Assembly: GCF_003590095.1 (NCBI RefSeq)
Contig: NC_039481.1
Coordinates: 9,951,895-10,015,894, forward strand
Length of the DNA stretch: 64,000 nucleotides
Reading direction: 5' to 3'
Origin: Trichoplusia ni
Taxonomy: Eukaryota; Arthropoda; Insecta; Lepidoptera; Noctuidae
Shown here one piece after another: positions 25,735 to 38,372 of the stretch (positions are counted from its first letter, which is position 1; each line of letters begins with the position of its first letter). The notes below the pieces were generated by a model that was given only the letters and a program-made list of their open reading frames with translations, did no database searches and had not been told where the DNA came from. Made by a program: the position numbers and the translations under genes.

Positions 25735-26035
25735 GTAGACCTCAATTTGTCTGAATTGTTGTTTATGTTTGTAACTTGTACCTTTGGACTGGATGAACAG
25801 ATTTTGTTATTATTTTAAGGTTTGGAGGAACTACTGGATCAAATTGAAAATTTATATTCTGTTTTGAATAGAACATTCATTAAAAAAGATTTTAGGCTAT
25901 ATACCACCACGCTGCGACTAATAGGAGCGAAGATACCATGGAGAATGTAGAAAAAAACAGGGAAAATGATTCCATTCAAAAATTCCTAACTTATATCTTC
26001 TAACCACGCGGACGAAGTCGCGGGCAACAGCTAGT
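25735..26035 (+). repeat. Lepidopteran interspersed repeat
   Basis: The right end reads GACTAATAGGAGCGAAGATA, ACCACGCGGACGAAGTCGCG and GGCAACAGCTAGTA. The inverted copy at 53672-53815 matches it base for base over long parts. The left limit is uncertain. Confidence 0.65.
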
Positions 26036-26424
26036 AAATAATATATAAAATATTAATAATATACCCGTTGTAAGCGCCTAAACTACACCAAATATCAAAG
26101 CACTTTGACACTGCACTAAGTTAGGACGGTTCAGCTCATAGTTAAATTATACAAGTATGTCTCATTATAACAAGGTGCAATAATTAAGTCGACTTCGTGT
26201 AAAATAAGGTGAGTTTTACAAGAAAACTCATCATCTTCGTATGACGCTTGTGCTTGTATGGGTACACTGAAGTTTTTGTGAATTGTAGATGAGTTATTCT
26301 TGAGCTTCGTCTGATAGTTTTACGAAAGAAGCTTTTTAACAAGCAATAATGGTAATAGATGCAATAGTGTAGAGTTAATTAGGAAAGGCAAGGAATCTCC
26401 TTACATATGAATAAGCCCAGCGTG

Positions 26425-26548
26425 GGACGCACCTGCCAGATGGAAAGACGACCTGGTGAACCCCGCTGGGTTTCAATGGATGCAGGCAATGAACCGGTCG
26501 CGCTGGAGAACGTATGAAGAGGCATATGCCCAACCGTTAATGTTCCAT
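26425..26548 (+). pseudogene. RTE-type reverse transcriptase C-terminal fragment
   Basis: One plus-strand frame reads RWKDDLV, then GFQWMQAMNRSRWRTYEEAY. This resembles the RW-DDL and W-Q-A-DR-W motif at the end of RTE-clade reverse transcriptase ORFs. No polymerase domain is present, and there is no continuous ORF around it. It is an old LINE fragment. Confidence 0.5.
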
Positions 26549-26982
26549 CTACCCCACACAACGTTTTTGAAACACAAGCTTTTAAATTGTTTTTTTGCTT
26601 GGGAATCAAAGTACTCGATAAGATAATCCAAACAAACCCTAATTTGATTTTGTTTTTTAGCGGAGCTTCTATATGACCATTTCAGCTCCAGCAACAGATC
26701 AGCTCTATGTCTTGTTATGCAATGTATATTGCATATATATTCATAGCATTCGTATGAATGCTATGAATCGGAAACCGGGCAGAGAATCTAATTCAACTTG
26801 CCAGATTGAAAATAGACCGCCAGACGATAAAAAGTTAAATAAAGCCAAATAAATAAAAAAGCTGTCATTCCAATGGATATGATTTGATTTGACTTCTTTT
26901 TCGTTTTCAATAAACGTAAATGTATCGTTTAGTATACTACCCAAACTCTAAACATACCGCGTATCAAAAAGGTTTTAACTTT

Positions 26983-27330
26983 TCAGAGAGCATCAAAATT
27001 GCCTTCTCGATTTAAAACCTCCTTACTGCCAACCTCGTCCATGTACCGTATAATCGCGTTAGTTGCAGAGACTTCATACTGTTCCGTTTCTGTACAGTTT
27101 ACAACCGCGATACACGTGTTAAAATTACCTCTAATTTTCTGTATAACATGCCTGCCTGTTTGTGAAGCAATAATTACCTGCCTCATTGTATAACATTGTT
27201 TAAGTTGTTCTGATGGATGTAATTTGAGAGTCGTGATTTTTGTTGGTGTGTGTGTGTGTAGACGACGTGAGGTTGTGCTTCGAGTGTGTTGGTTTTTTTT
27301 TGTGTCGCGGGAGATTTTAAGAACAGTCAA
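26983..27330 (-). other. Open frame of 115 codons, doubtful
   Basis: The longest non-P450 frame. Its N-terminal part (above 27301) is SINE sequence read by chance and a TG repeat gives the THTPT stretch. The rest (about residues 48-115, with ASQTGRHVIQKI and NAIIRYMDEVGSKEV) has a balanced composition. It resembles no family I recognise. A decayed exon is possible; a chance frame is more likely. Confidence 0.12.
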
Positions 27331-27461
27331 GTCATATGAATAGAGATACCTAGTCTGAGAACAGGCAATCGCGGCTGAAATAAATGCTTGTCCTACTCTA
27401 GGATCGAACCCGCAACTTGCCTACCATGGGTTTTGCGTATGCGTTGGCTATCGGTGCGGCC
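27301..27461 (-). mobile_element. tRNA-derived SINE (family 1)
   Basis: GTGTCGCGGGAGATTTTAAG, CAAGTCATATGAATAGAGA, TGCTTGTCCTACTCTAGGAT and CGAACCCGCAACTTGCC give an inverted copy. The tRNA-like end is partly deleted. Confidence 0.7.
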
Positions 27462-28899
27462 AGAACCAAAGCCATAGTGTGAAAATCTCGTGTGACGTCA
27501 TTTGTCTGTATACTTTTTTGAAGACATGTGACATAATTAGCCCCTTTGTAATTTGTTATCGATTTAAGAAATAAAACGTACGATTTCTTAGCTTTTCTGT
27601 CAAAAGCTGACCTTCAAATTATGATAGGAGAGCTTTGATCAACCGAGGTCAAAGCTACGGCAATTAGATTCACATTTAGAAATATCAATACATTGTGCAT
27701 AAGAGTAACTAATAAAAGTTTACTCTCGATAACCGTCGATTACTCGTAGATACGAACGGTTGGCAAACTGTCAGTATATAGTGAGGTTTTATCACCTTTT
27801 AATCCAGCATCTGTGCCAAATGTGGTTTTAATACATAATTTGGCATTTACTATGAGCCCACTTCCAATAGTGGTAATTGTGTTCGAGATATATTTAATGG
27901 ATGCAGTTCTATTAGCTCAAAATTGTAAATTAAATGCAAATTCGATGCAGACTGGAGCCTTTATTGAGGCTCTGCTGTCTGTGACCAGCAGCAGAGAAAA
28001 AATCTGTAAGAAAATTGTCATCATTTTCTGAGATGTCATTTTTTTGCTGTAACAAAAATTAAAAAAGTGAGCATTATGCTATTATAAAATTACATAAACC
28101 TCTAGGTTAAGCAACGCTTATTACGGTCATACATTTCAGTGGTGACCAATTTTCATTGCAAATATTTGTATATTGCCTATTTTCTACGAAACTCTAGGCA
28201 TTGCGAGCCCGCCTCGCACTTGATCTATTTGAAGGTGACGTTATCGTATTAATAACATATTTTTATTTGTTTGCCAGTTTATTGGAAAGATGATCTGGGG
28301 TAGACTTAAATTGTAAAAAAATATAGCAGATGATTATAGCACTCCTACTCTAATGTATGACCAAGATCCAAACCTCGATGTGTTTCACCAAAATTTAATT
28401 CGCAAAAAGTTAAACAACACCAAAAAATTACATAAATTTCTCACTTGACGTAAACCGACCTTCACAAAACAACTCTAGCAAATCGTCACCATTAGTAAAA
28501 AACGTACCAAAACAAAAAGCTAAACACAAGCTTATCCAACACAGACGTCAATGGAGCGTCAACCGCCAATAGCAGGGACCAGGCATCGAAGCCTGAGAGC
28601 ACACCCGATTGGCCTTATTAATGAGCATCGTCCATTACAAGGCCGCACTGATTGATGCGTGTGGACGCTGCCGCTTCATACGTCTCGTTTCACTTCATAT
28701 TGGCTTGTCCGTATTGGTTTATCAATTCGTTCTTGTGAACAGAATTAGTTGTCCCGTTTTGATTTATTTGATTTTGGCTAAATGTTGTGATCTGTTCACA
28801 GATTTTTGGTTTTGGTCTTTTTAGAAATTATTTGAGAAGAGGTTTACTTTACCTAAGTATCAGTTTTTTTTTAGCAACAATAAAATCCGAGGGATTTAA
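27462..28899. other. AT-rich stretch without an identifiable gene
   Basis: Small frames of 71-72 codons (27813-28031, 28609-28824) have no recognised domain. A TATTGAGGCTCTGCTGTCTG word near 27960 is a remnant of the dispersed repeat seen near 10990. Confidence 0.45.
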
Positions 28900-29045
28900 T
28901 AATTGTATCACGAGGGTGTAAGTAATATCCAAGCCACGTGCACAAACCACCCCCTCTCTCAGTCTCTGATTGTCCTACGCGGGGATCGAACCGTCGAGAC
29001 ATGGCGTGATGGCTCGTTCACCGTGGTGTCAAGTCACCTTTGATC
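28900..29045 (-). mobile_element. Degenerate tRNA-derived SINE (family 1)
   Basis: GATTGTCCTACGCGGGGATC, GAACCGTCGAGACATGGCG and GTTCACCGTGGTGTCAAGTC match the family around the inverted B box. The left half is diverged. Confidence 0.55.
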
Positions 29046-31584
29046 AGCGGTGAACTTCCAAATGTGTTCCCTTTGTAAGCTGTTAGAACTCTTCTGAAGA
29101 CGAAATTAATTCTGAAAAGCATACATATTTTTACAGCCTACGTAATGAAGCTTGAACATAAATATTCATGTGTCTGAATCCACATAATTTGTCGAAACAT
29201 GTCCTTACTTATCCGAGATTACCACCAATCAGGCATACCTCACCGACGGCACACAACACTGAGCTAAGAACACGTTTCAACTTGACAGCTGTTAGCGCTC
29301 ACTTAGTTAAGTCGTCTTGTTATGTTCAGTCACGTTCTTCTAAGTTAGAGGATAGTATAACTTGGTAACCAGGGTTTGCTTGGTGGTAATTTTATTTAAG
29401 GAATCGGCTGATGTGTTTTGTAGGTTTAAAATTTTATAGAGTTTTAGTTTGGTTATTTTTCGAATGAAAATATATGTTTTCCGCTTGGAGACAAAGAAGA
29501 AGAAACACTTATTTGTTGTACTGAACAGACGCTAAAACTACAGAACTGATATTTGAAATAATTTCACTAATAAAGTTTATTTAACATCTCGCTATAATAA
29601 TAAGGGGCGGAGTTCATATCAAGCATGTTAAAAAAAACGAAATAAAAATCAGTTTTAAAAATAAAATTACTTTCACTACATAGACATAAAGGTAGGTTAA
29701 ATTTACACTAAATCATGGACTGAATTTTATTTGCAAAAATAAAAGTTTTGAAAATATAATTTTGTATCAAACAGATACTATTCAGAAAAATCTAGCATAA
29801 AAATGCCACGCTTGATAAAATATGTAGCGTATGTGGTATGCATGCGGACATCGCAGTCAGCTGATCAAAGAGTAAAATTTAATTTGCCATATCTTTGTGC
29901 ATTTTATAGTTTCACTATTTTCAATGCACATGTAGTGAAATGTCAAAGAAATGAAATATGTACGTATTCATATTTTATCGAAAGTAGCGATCCGTTCGAA
30001 AAATAAATGCTGTTTTAAAATTTCTGGACAGAATATATTTCATTGACTATTATGTTATTTTTATGAAAATGGTTCAGGTATTTGCTGGGACGTATTCAGA
30101 AGTTTTTAATTAAAAAAAAAAACGTTCTAAAAGAACAAAACATAGGTTATTCAATACTTACACTCACTTTCTTTTCGGGTTACCATTGGATTTAATTTTG
30201 GAATCTTTTACCCCCGGTTCTAAATGGCTCATGTCCCCCTTTCCGGGAATTTATCCGATGTCTCCTCCCGCTTTGGGTGAAGCGGAAGAGAGTGTCACCC
30301 TGGTTATTTCTTTCTCCTTTTTATACCGGGGCCCTTTCCGAAAATCTCGACAATACTACACTTTCAAAATTTTATCAAAATGTCTAATATTACATGATTA
30401 CGAGAAACTCAATTGTTTATAACAAAATCTCTAATTTACTACTCTATTACGCTAATACGGTATGACAGGGTATAGTAGATATAATTTTATCTTTGATCTA
30501 ACTATAAATTTAGGCCGATATACCATAATTCCTGACCCGAAAATTATTCCTTCGGGATGATATTGTTGTATTGTGTATTTTGTGATATTAGTGTAGGATT
30601 TATACTGTAATTTGCAATCATCAGAGATTTGGAATAAACTTGAAATAGGTTATTGTAATATTACCTATGGAATAACTGTTTTTCGATTGAATATAACTAA
30701 ACCTATACTCACATAATTCTCAGATATACCTAAGATCGAAAAACAGTTATTCTGTATACAATAAGAGCCCGTGGACGCCAAACTTACGTTATTTTATAAA
30801 TGCTGAAAGTTTGTCGGCTGATGCTCCCAAGATAGGTAAGAACAAAGGTCGATTATGGAGTTTGGGTCATGGTGGCTTTGGCAGATAAACGTTACTAAAG
30901 GTGCCAAAAATATCCATCTAACTACGTCAAATTATAAAGCGCTATTATGGTGGCAGCAGAAATACACATAATAACAAATAACTGCCTATAACAGGGTTCG
31001 GTTTTTATTGCTAGCTTTTTGTGTTTTTCGGTTTAAACCAGCCAACTGGTCCGAACAAATCTGATGAAAACCGCTTAGCCACCACGATAATTTCACGAAT
31101 GCGAGTCTGAAAACATTAAAAATTAAATCTTCAAATGCCAACGAGAGCAACAAACCCAAAACGACCCCACGACTCCCACACAAGTCCGACTAAATCTGGT
31201 TTTCCAAGAACTAAGCTAATGGTCTCTCTAACCAAATGAAAATATAATTCCTTGTTGTTGTTACAAACTTGTTGTTACAAATAGTTTGGTTGATGAAATT
31301 TTTAGTTTACGGAGGTCTGTTTGATAATAATTAAGCTTTTTGAAGTACCATTAAGCTACTGTTTATACTGTCGGCCCGTGGACATGAAAACATCTATATC
31401 ACAACGAGTTAGTCGGCGTTTCAAAAGGCACGAAAAATTGAGAGTTATTTACCTTGCTTGAAAAAAGAGTTTTGTTTATAATATTGAATATATGTCAAAG
31501 ATTTTGAAAAAAGCGAGAAGTTAGAAAGTCTGACTATCTATTAACCCAATCAAATTTAGCAATACCTAGACTAGCTTAAATACA
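29046..31584. other. AT-rich stretch, mostly featureless
   Basis: Apart from the patch at 30165-30370 I see only AT-rich DNA. A short inverted pair, AATAACTGTTTTTCGAT at 30671 and ATCGAAAAACAGTTATT at 30734, forms a 17-base perfect inverted repeat with a loop of about 46 bases. Confidence 0.5.
30165..30370. other. Unidentified GC-richer patch
   Basis: GGGTTACCATTGG, ACCCCCGGTTCTAAATGGC, CCCCCTTTCCGGGAATTTAT and ACCGGGGCCCTTTCCGAAAA contrast with very AT-rich neighbours. A 78-codon plus-strand frame (30186-30422) covers it but resembles nothing I know. Transposon fragment or lone exon are both possible. Confidence 0.25.
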
Positions 31585-31926
31585 ATGAGTTGCTTAGGTA
31601 ACAAAATTAGCTGGATAGATGGAGTAGTTGAAACACAAGAACAGAAAACACTGCGAAAACCAACTCCTGTTGTTTACTGCAATTGTGAAGAGAACCCAAA
31701 TATTTACCCGAATATATTAACCATCTCTCAAAATCAACCTCAAATTCCGTCAAACTCATTACGAAAAAATGAACGCTTCAGTATCATTATTTTCTTCGTG
31801 TTTCAATATACATCATTATTAATATTAAATGTCATTTATTTCTTCAACGTCAACGTTAGAGCCTTATTAAATTTCGCTTACTCCACCTTTATTATAAGCT
31901 CTATAGTAAAACTGTTGGCGTCGTGA
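31585..31926 (+). CDS. Candidate small protein or lone exon, 113 aa, unrecognised
   Basis: An ATG frame of 113 codons with no repeat character. The N-terminal half is polar with CNCEENPNIYPNIL. The C-terminal half has two hydrophobic stretches (about residues 67-88, FSIIIFFVFQYTSLLILNVI, and 94-112), which could be membrane segments. A good donor-like GACG|GTAAGT lies about 50 bases behind the stop (near 31980), so it could sit in a transcript. A frame of this length also arises by chance in 64 kb of AT-rich DNA, so support is weak. Confidence 0.2.
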   Translation: MSCLGNKISWIDGVVETQEQKTLRKPTPVVYCNCEENPNIYPNILTISQNQPQIPSNSLRKNERFSIIIFFVFQYTSLLILNVIYFFNVNVRALLNFAYSTFIISSIVKLLAS

Positions 31927-32242
31927 AAGGGAGAGGGAGCTCTACATTGCGCATAGCGGTATTCCTCTTCCACGACGGTAAGTCTTTTCTTAAACGCTCA
32001 TAGTAAGGGAGCTGAGAATTTAGCACCTTAATGAAGGAAAACTTTCAACGAAAAGAAGAGAATTATGAGTAATATTGCAAAAGGTCTTTTTCTTGTGTAT
32101 TGAAAAAGGATTTGAGGAAATAATTTTAGCAATTAGATCTTATAATTTTTTGACATTTGGATTTAGTGGGCGTATAATGAAGTAGCTTTTTAGAAGTAAT
32201 TTTGGTTTAACTCAATAAAACCCTATTATTTATGAAAGAACA

Positions 32243-32303
32243 TAGCCCGCGACTAGGACTCCGGTTGGGTCCAAAAATAGACAGGCGATCCCGATAAATA
32301 TGA
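32243..32303 (+). repeat. Palindromic foldback repeat, one arm
   Basis: GGACTCCGGTTGGGTCCAAA then GGCGATCCCGATAAATATG. This is the right-hand arm of the family at 33081-33193. Confidence 0.55.
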
Positions 32304-33080
32304 TAACAACAATGATGAAATAAAAAATCATGCTTTGTTTATATGATAAGTAAACAGTTTCTTCATTTAAGAATGATTTGTTTCTTTTTAATTTTATCAA
32401 AATTGTCAACACATATAAAAACTACTCCTTTTTGGTAATAAAACATTTAACTGTTCAATAGTAAAATACAAATCATGATAGTACATGCAGTTACACAGTT
32501 CGTTAAGCACGTTATTGGTCGAGTGCTTTGCAAGACATTTCAGCTTCCAGTTAAATCTAAATTGAATTTCAAAATTGAACCAACAGGCGTCGTTGTAATA
32601 AAAAAACAACTTTTTTTATTCTTATTGCGACTCGAGGCTATGGAATCGACATTCATGTAAGAAAATTCTCTTGGAGAAGGCTTGTGAAATGTAAAAGGTT
32701 GTTTTGAAGTCTTCATGTATTTTTGACTTTTTTGTTTGTTTCGGCAAAATAGATGATTTCTAAAAACATATAGGTGATCGATATCGATAATTTTTGTCTG
32801 CTTCATCAGGAATCGGTGTTCATGTTAAACTCGATCATTTCTTTTCACCTCCATTGTAACTTGAGAATGAGATGGTGATTACCTAAGTCTTTTGCTTTTT
32901 TTTGCCACGCATTGAGCGATTTCATCATTATTAATTTCATTGGTCCCGCACTACAACATTTTTGAGCAATATTACTGTAGTTGTGTAGACAAAAGACGCT
33001 GCTTTAGATTTGTTTATTTGATTAGTACTAAAACACATTTAAGTTTAACTTATTTAGTTTTCATTTTGAATTTAAATTTA

Positions 33081-33193
33081 CACACGCGTTTTTATCGGGA
33101 TTGCCCAACTAGTCCCCGCAGCGTCAACTCATGAATAAGGACTCCGGTTGGGTCTGAAACTACTTCTCGTTCAATCTTGATAAATACGCGTGA
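33081..33193 (+). repeat. Palindromic foldback repeat, complete copy
   Basis: Outer arms CACGCGTTTTTATCGGGATTG and CAATCTTGATAAATACGCGTG are imperfect inverted repeats. The centre has CTCATGAATAAGGACTCCGG then TTGGGTCTGAAACTA. Related pieces at 16354, 32243 and 38303 show that it is a dispersed, probably non-autonomous element. Confidence 0.6.
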
Positions 33194-34358
33194 ATAAACC
33201 CTATAAATACTTAATCAAATAATCACCAAACTGGCTTCTTTGTACCAAACCACATCCACAAGATATCTTAACAAGTCGGAAGTAGATTGCGCCCGCAAGC
33301 GGCGAGTTGCTCCACATAATTAGATTGCACTGCACCGCGGAAGGAAGGTGTAAAGAAAATTGCATAATTTATTTTTACTTCAACGCAGTTTTGTAAATAT
33401 ACGACGAATTTAATGTTATTATGTGTTTACGGAATGTAGAGAATAAAGGTATTTTTATAATTTTAATGTAGATTTTTAAGGAAAGACGTTTGTTTCATTT
33501 CATTTTTTAGAATAACTTACTTGGTCTTCTTTTCTAAAGAATTAATTTGTGTTTATTAATCAGACTCAAAATGAGGAACAAATATGTCAATACATAAAAA
33601 ACGTAAAATCCTCGTACTACTCTTTATTTATATTAACTTTACTCAATCTTTATTTGCGTATTAAGCTAATTTTCATAAGCGTACTTCCCTGTTGTTGAGG
33701 AGGTAATTAGATGTTTACAATATCAATATTTTAGTTGAAATTTAGAATTTTTCAAAGAAAAACAAAGGATAGAGGTGTTCCAAAAAAAGATCGAATATCT
33801 TAATTGAAATACACAAAAAGTTTTCAGACCACAAAAGAAATCATTCACATTATCCAAATTGATTGATAACTACAACTTTTGAAAGTGTTCTTTAAATAAA
33901 TAGAAGTCTTTACTCGTTCAGTGTGACTTTTGTTTCGAATTTGAGACTACAAGGAGTTTATTCTTGGTATAACACTAACGTCAGAAAACGACGAAAACTT
34001 CGTCATAAGACTTTGATTTTTGGAAACAGAAATAGCTGACGTATTAACCAAGTTTGTTCACTGGAGAATTGTGTAAAAAAAACCACAGTTCGGAAATACT
34101 CACAAACTTACATTGGGATTATTTTTATCAATTTTAAGTTCCATTTCCATTAACGATAAAAAAATAAAAACCAGTCAAACTCGTGTCGAACCCGCGACAC
34201 TAATTGTTTCGTACACGTTGGATAAAGAAAACAAGTTCGCTAAAAATATTGTCTACTCATCAGAATGACCGAAAACTCTGCTTAACATAAATAATAATTA
34301 TCATTTATACTTTGTTGCTATAACGGCAACAGATTTGTATCCACTGTGAAATTTCAAC

Positions 34359-34551
34359 ATGGTAACTAATAATGTTGTATGAAGGATTGCAACGCATTGC
34401 CATACACCGACATAAAAACGCGGATGACGTAGCACGGCGGTTCAGGTTTAGCCAGTAAAAGTCTGACACTATCCATTTCCTCCCCCGAGGGAGTGGGTGT
34501 CCATGAGTATTCCCCCGCCTAAACAAAAAAAAAATGGTATCTAATAATGTT
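34359..34551 (+). mobile_element. Short retroposon with poly(A) tail and target-site duplication
   Basis: The element (34377-34533) contains GGATTGCAACGCATTGCCAT, ACGTAGCACGGCGGTTCAGG, TCCTCCCCCGAGGGAGTGGG and ATTCCCCCGCCTAAAC, then a run of ten A. It is flanked by ATGGTAACTAATAATGTT (34359-34376) and ATGGTATCTAATAATGTT (34534-34551), 17 of 18 identical. This is the signature of LINE-driven retroposition. I recognise the internal sequence as a common noctuid repeat. It has no coding capacity. Confidence 0.75.
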
Positions 34552-37500
34552 CCACGTAATTTACCTTCAATACAAACATACGAAATTAATATCACTCAAT
34601 CCATTTGGAAGCTATGAGGCACCAGCCAGACAAATTACGAACTTATTAATATGACGTTGCGCGGATTAATTGAGAATACTTTATTTAGTTATACGATTTT
34701 TAATGATTGTGGAAATGTTAGAAATGTGTATTAAGCTAATCCATAACTATTATTATAATAAGTGGTAAATTTAAAAAGGGAGCGGGTTACCCCGAATAGA
34801 GTAGTAGGTGGCGCTAGGTGCGACGACGTTCGTTCTGCTTGTCAAGACAGTTGTCATAAAAATAGCGAGCACGTACAAATCTATTGGCTCCAAATAATAT
34901 TCCATCTCAACCGTCCTATTGTATTTTACTCCATAATGTTATAAGTTCACATTATACAATCTACGAGATACTTTTATTTTGAAAATCCCGTCGCTCATAC
35001 GCCCAAGATGGAGGCCAAACTAGACTGTTCATAAAATATTCCTGACGGCTCCATAAATATAACTTTAACAATCCTCTTTTGGCGTCGCGAGGAAAAAATA
35101 GATAACATATTATACGATACACATATCATACTCATATGAATATTTAATTTAATTTGTTGACCTATAAACATCCACTAATAGTTTTAACGATAAAAGCAAA
35201 GTCTAAATATTAACTTAACTTCGTAATTGCTCGTCTGACCCTTGGCAATCAAAACTCTTAAAGGTAATTAAAAATTAATAAATAAACGAAATAACTTTTG
35301 ATTTTCAATTATAAATATATCTATTCAATATGTTCATCAAAGGCAAATATGCCTCGTTCAGGTCGACACAGGGTGATGAGCGGAGCGGGGAATTCCGACA
35401 CATGGGAATGAATGATGGAATTAGGGTGAAAGCAGAGGACTATTTTCCTGTAATACTATAGGCCTTTTAGGGCTGGACTTAGGGCAGCATATGGTATCTT
35501 TTTAGAAGGGAATTTGAAGGGAAGTAAACGCTAACTTATTACCTACTTAAGGCACTGCTGTAAGTCCGCCCGTCACTAGGTCATGGGGTATACCCATGAA
35601 TAGTGAAAATTTCACAGATGATATTATTCTGCTACCATTATAACAAAAAACACTAATAATTAAAATTGAGATTAAGATACAGTACGCAACACGCGCCGTG
35701 CGACGCTCCGCGCCTTCATAAACGAGGCGTTAGGATTATTAATTTTATCAAATTCTGAAATGTTATCAATAACGTATGGAAAATATAAATAGCAAATATT
35801 TATAGTACACGTATATACCAATTAATAATAGTAGAGGAGAAAGCTTAGTCCTGACCATGTCATATAATAAAAGTTCTTAAACCCAAACTGCTGCCCTTGT
35901 GGAAGTAACATGGCACCCTACCACTACCACTTGGCAGGTTTCTCGCTTCCATTGAGATGATAATACTTCTTTTGAACTATTAAAGTTGGCCAATTGGGAT
36001 CCGAACTCGCAAAACAACCGTTTCAGTAGAGATAATTGAAATATTGACAACTGATGATCAATGTGAAAATTTCAACTGCTTAGTTATCATAGTTAAGACA
36101 GCATGGTGACAGTCAGATTGGTAGCATGGCATTGGTGACAGGGTTCCATCCTTTTCGTCACTTTGGGTATGGAATCCTAGAAAGCGACTCTATTAAATAG
36201 ATAGACGAAAGAACTACAAATCTGATTTTTTTTATTAGTTATGTTGGTCAGTTCATTTAAAACGTTGATACATTATGATAGCTGCGATCCTCTCCATGCG
36301 TCAGACGCCCAAATTGTACCAAAAACCAAGAAAACTAAGAACGACGTTGACACTAGAAAAGTTTCTATAAACGACGTTTGGCACAAGGAGAAAATGACGT
36401 AACTATTCCAAAATATTCCCGATATTTACGAAGACGGACTTGATCAAAGGGAAAATTAGTCCTTTGTCTGGCTAAAACAAAACAAAACCTTTGACTGGTT
36501 GAAAAATACAAATGTTACGCAACATATTGTATGAGGAAAGTCCTTCCAAAGTTTCACTTCTAACCCTACCTTACCTTTCCTTTTATTTTTCATATTTACG
36601 TACTAAAAAGATATATGTCTGTACATTTTCATCGGTTCCCCAAAATATTATGTAGTCTTTCCTAGTTCATACCCGACTTCGTATTTCAGACAGGCACAAT
36701 GAGGTGATATGTAGGCTCGTTTTACGAAAATCTAAGTTTCAGTCTAGATTTTCTAAAAAGGGCGAAAGTAGAACATTTGTTACACCAAAATATACACGAG
36801 AATTCTGAGACATTTCAAGTTCTTGACACGTGAAATAATGTTAGGTTTTTGTCAACTTTATATTTTGGCGAAAGTGTTATGACAGGTATCTATAGCAAAG
36901 CGAAAACGATACAGACGATTTTGTTTTTCTTGCAAATTCATAAGGATGTTACGGTATTAAAATCTGGTGACTTTTTCTAACCGAGAAACCGAAAATCTAC
37001 CGTTGGACAAACTACGAAACAAATATACAACGCTTAATTGATGTAAAATCGAACCTCCTCAGTTCGTCATACAATAAACATTGAATTTCCAGAGCCACGA
37101 TATTTTTAATTCACTATAACCCATTAAAGACGCCATCATATTTCAGAGTTAATCGCTTCTAAACCAAAAACTTGTGCTTTAACGAGATCGAGAGATACGA
37201 GAACTTTGCGCCTTATCACGGGCTCGTCTTGAACCTTTTACAAAGCCATTTCAAGCCATTATCCGAAAAAAGTTTTTTTACAAAGATTGACAGAGATAGG
37301 ATTTTGGTATCGTACCAATTAAGAAGTTTTGCAACGTTGTGACCAACCCCTTTATAAATTTGAGGTTATGTATAGAAAGTATCATTAGAGAAACCTTGAA
37401 AAGAAAAGGGTCTCTCGTTATCGAGGTCCTCAAAATTTCGAATTATTAGAAGAATATCTTTTCCCGTATGGTTGAAATTCCTAGGTGCGCTGGTTGATAT

Positions 37501-38302
37501 ATGATGTTTTTTTTTCTGTTTTAGCAACCAATAATGTCTTTGTAATACTCACACGCATTCGAAGAATTTGGTGCGTGCCAGGATGAAAACCACCGACCTT
37601 GCACTGGGCACTCCAAAGTTCACTACAAAGTATAACTGCTACACGACAAAAACTATCACATTACTTAGTAGGTAATGAAAAAAAAGTATAATGATGTCTT
37701 TACAATAAGGTTACTAAGACTCTACTGCCTCTCCGAAGACGAAACGCGAATCAGATCTATTTGTTTTTTTTTGCTTATGAAGTTGCATATGAATTGCTAA
37801 TAACGCTATTTATCTATTAAAATTAAATTGAAAATAAAATAAAATGTTTTTTTTTCTTTTCTTCGTTCTAATCGCTTGGAATCATCAGTACCGAGGCACC
37901 GACTCGAACTGTATCAGTTTTATAAACACGACTGATCTTTCGTCTCCGATACTCGCCAGCTAAACTCCAACGACGCACACCTATGTACAAACCTCCATGA
38001 GTTTAATTAGGAGTTAGGAGCTAAAGTTGTCGGTATCGGGTAAGTGTTACTTCATGTCCGAAGTATTAGTTTTCAATGAGATTCTGTACATCCAAATCAG
38101 TGTTGACTCTATCCATGTCTTACTTTACAGCATACTTTGTATTTGATTATTTAGTTCTATATGTTTATAGTAACTATCGTGAAGATAATTAATTACTCAG
38201 AAATTTATTTGTATAGAATTTTGGTATAACTATAAGTTGGTAACATAAGTTTGTGAGTCCTTATACATTCTCCCATTATTAAATGATGCAACGGTTTACT
38301 TA
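34552..38302. other. Gene-free stretch
   Basis: A GC-richer patch at 35360-35600 (GGTGATGAGCGGAGCGGGGA) and a repeat remnant at 36095-36185 (GGTGACAGTCAGATTGG, CACTTTGGGTATGGAATCC) are the only structure. A degenerate SINE-like region may lie at 37505-37660. No gene seen. Confidence 0.45.
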
Positions 38303-38372
38303 CGTTTAACTATCGGGATTGCCCGACTAGTTGCAGACCCAAAAGGAGTCCTTAATCATGAAATAAGTACTA
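38303..38372 (+). repeat. Palindromic foldback repeat, left arm
   Basis: TTTAACTATCGGGATTGCCC, GACTAGTTGCAGACCC and GGAGTCCTTAATCATGAA match the left arm and centre of the family at 33081. Confidence 0.55.
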
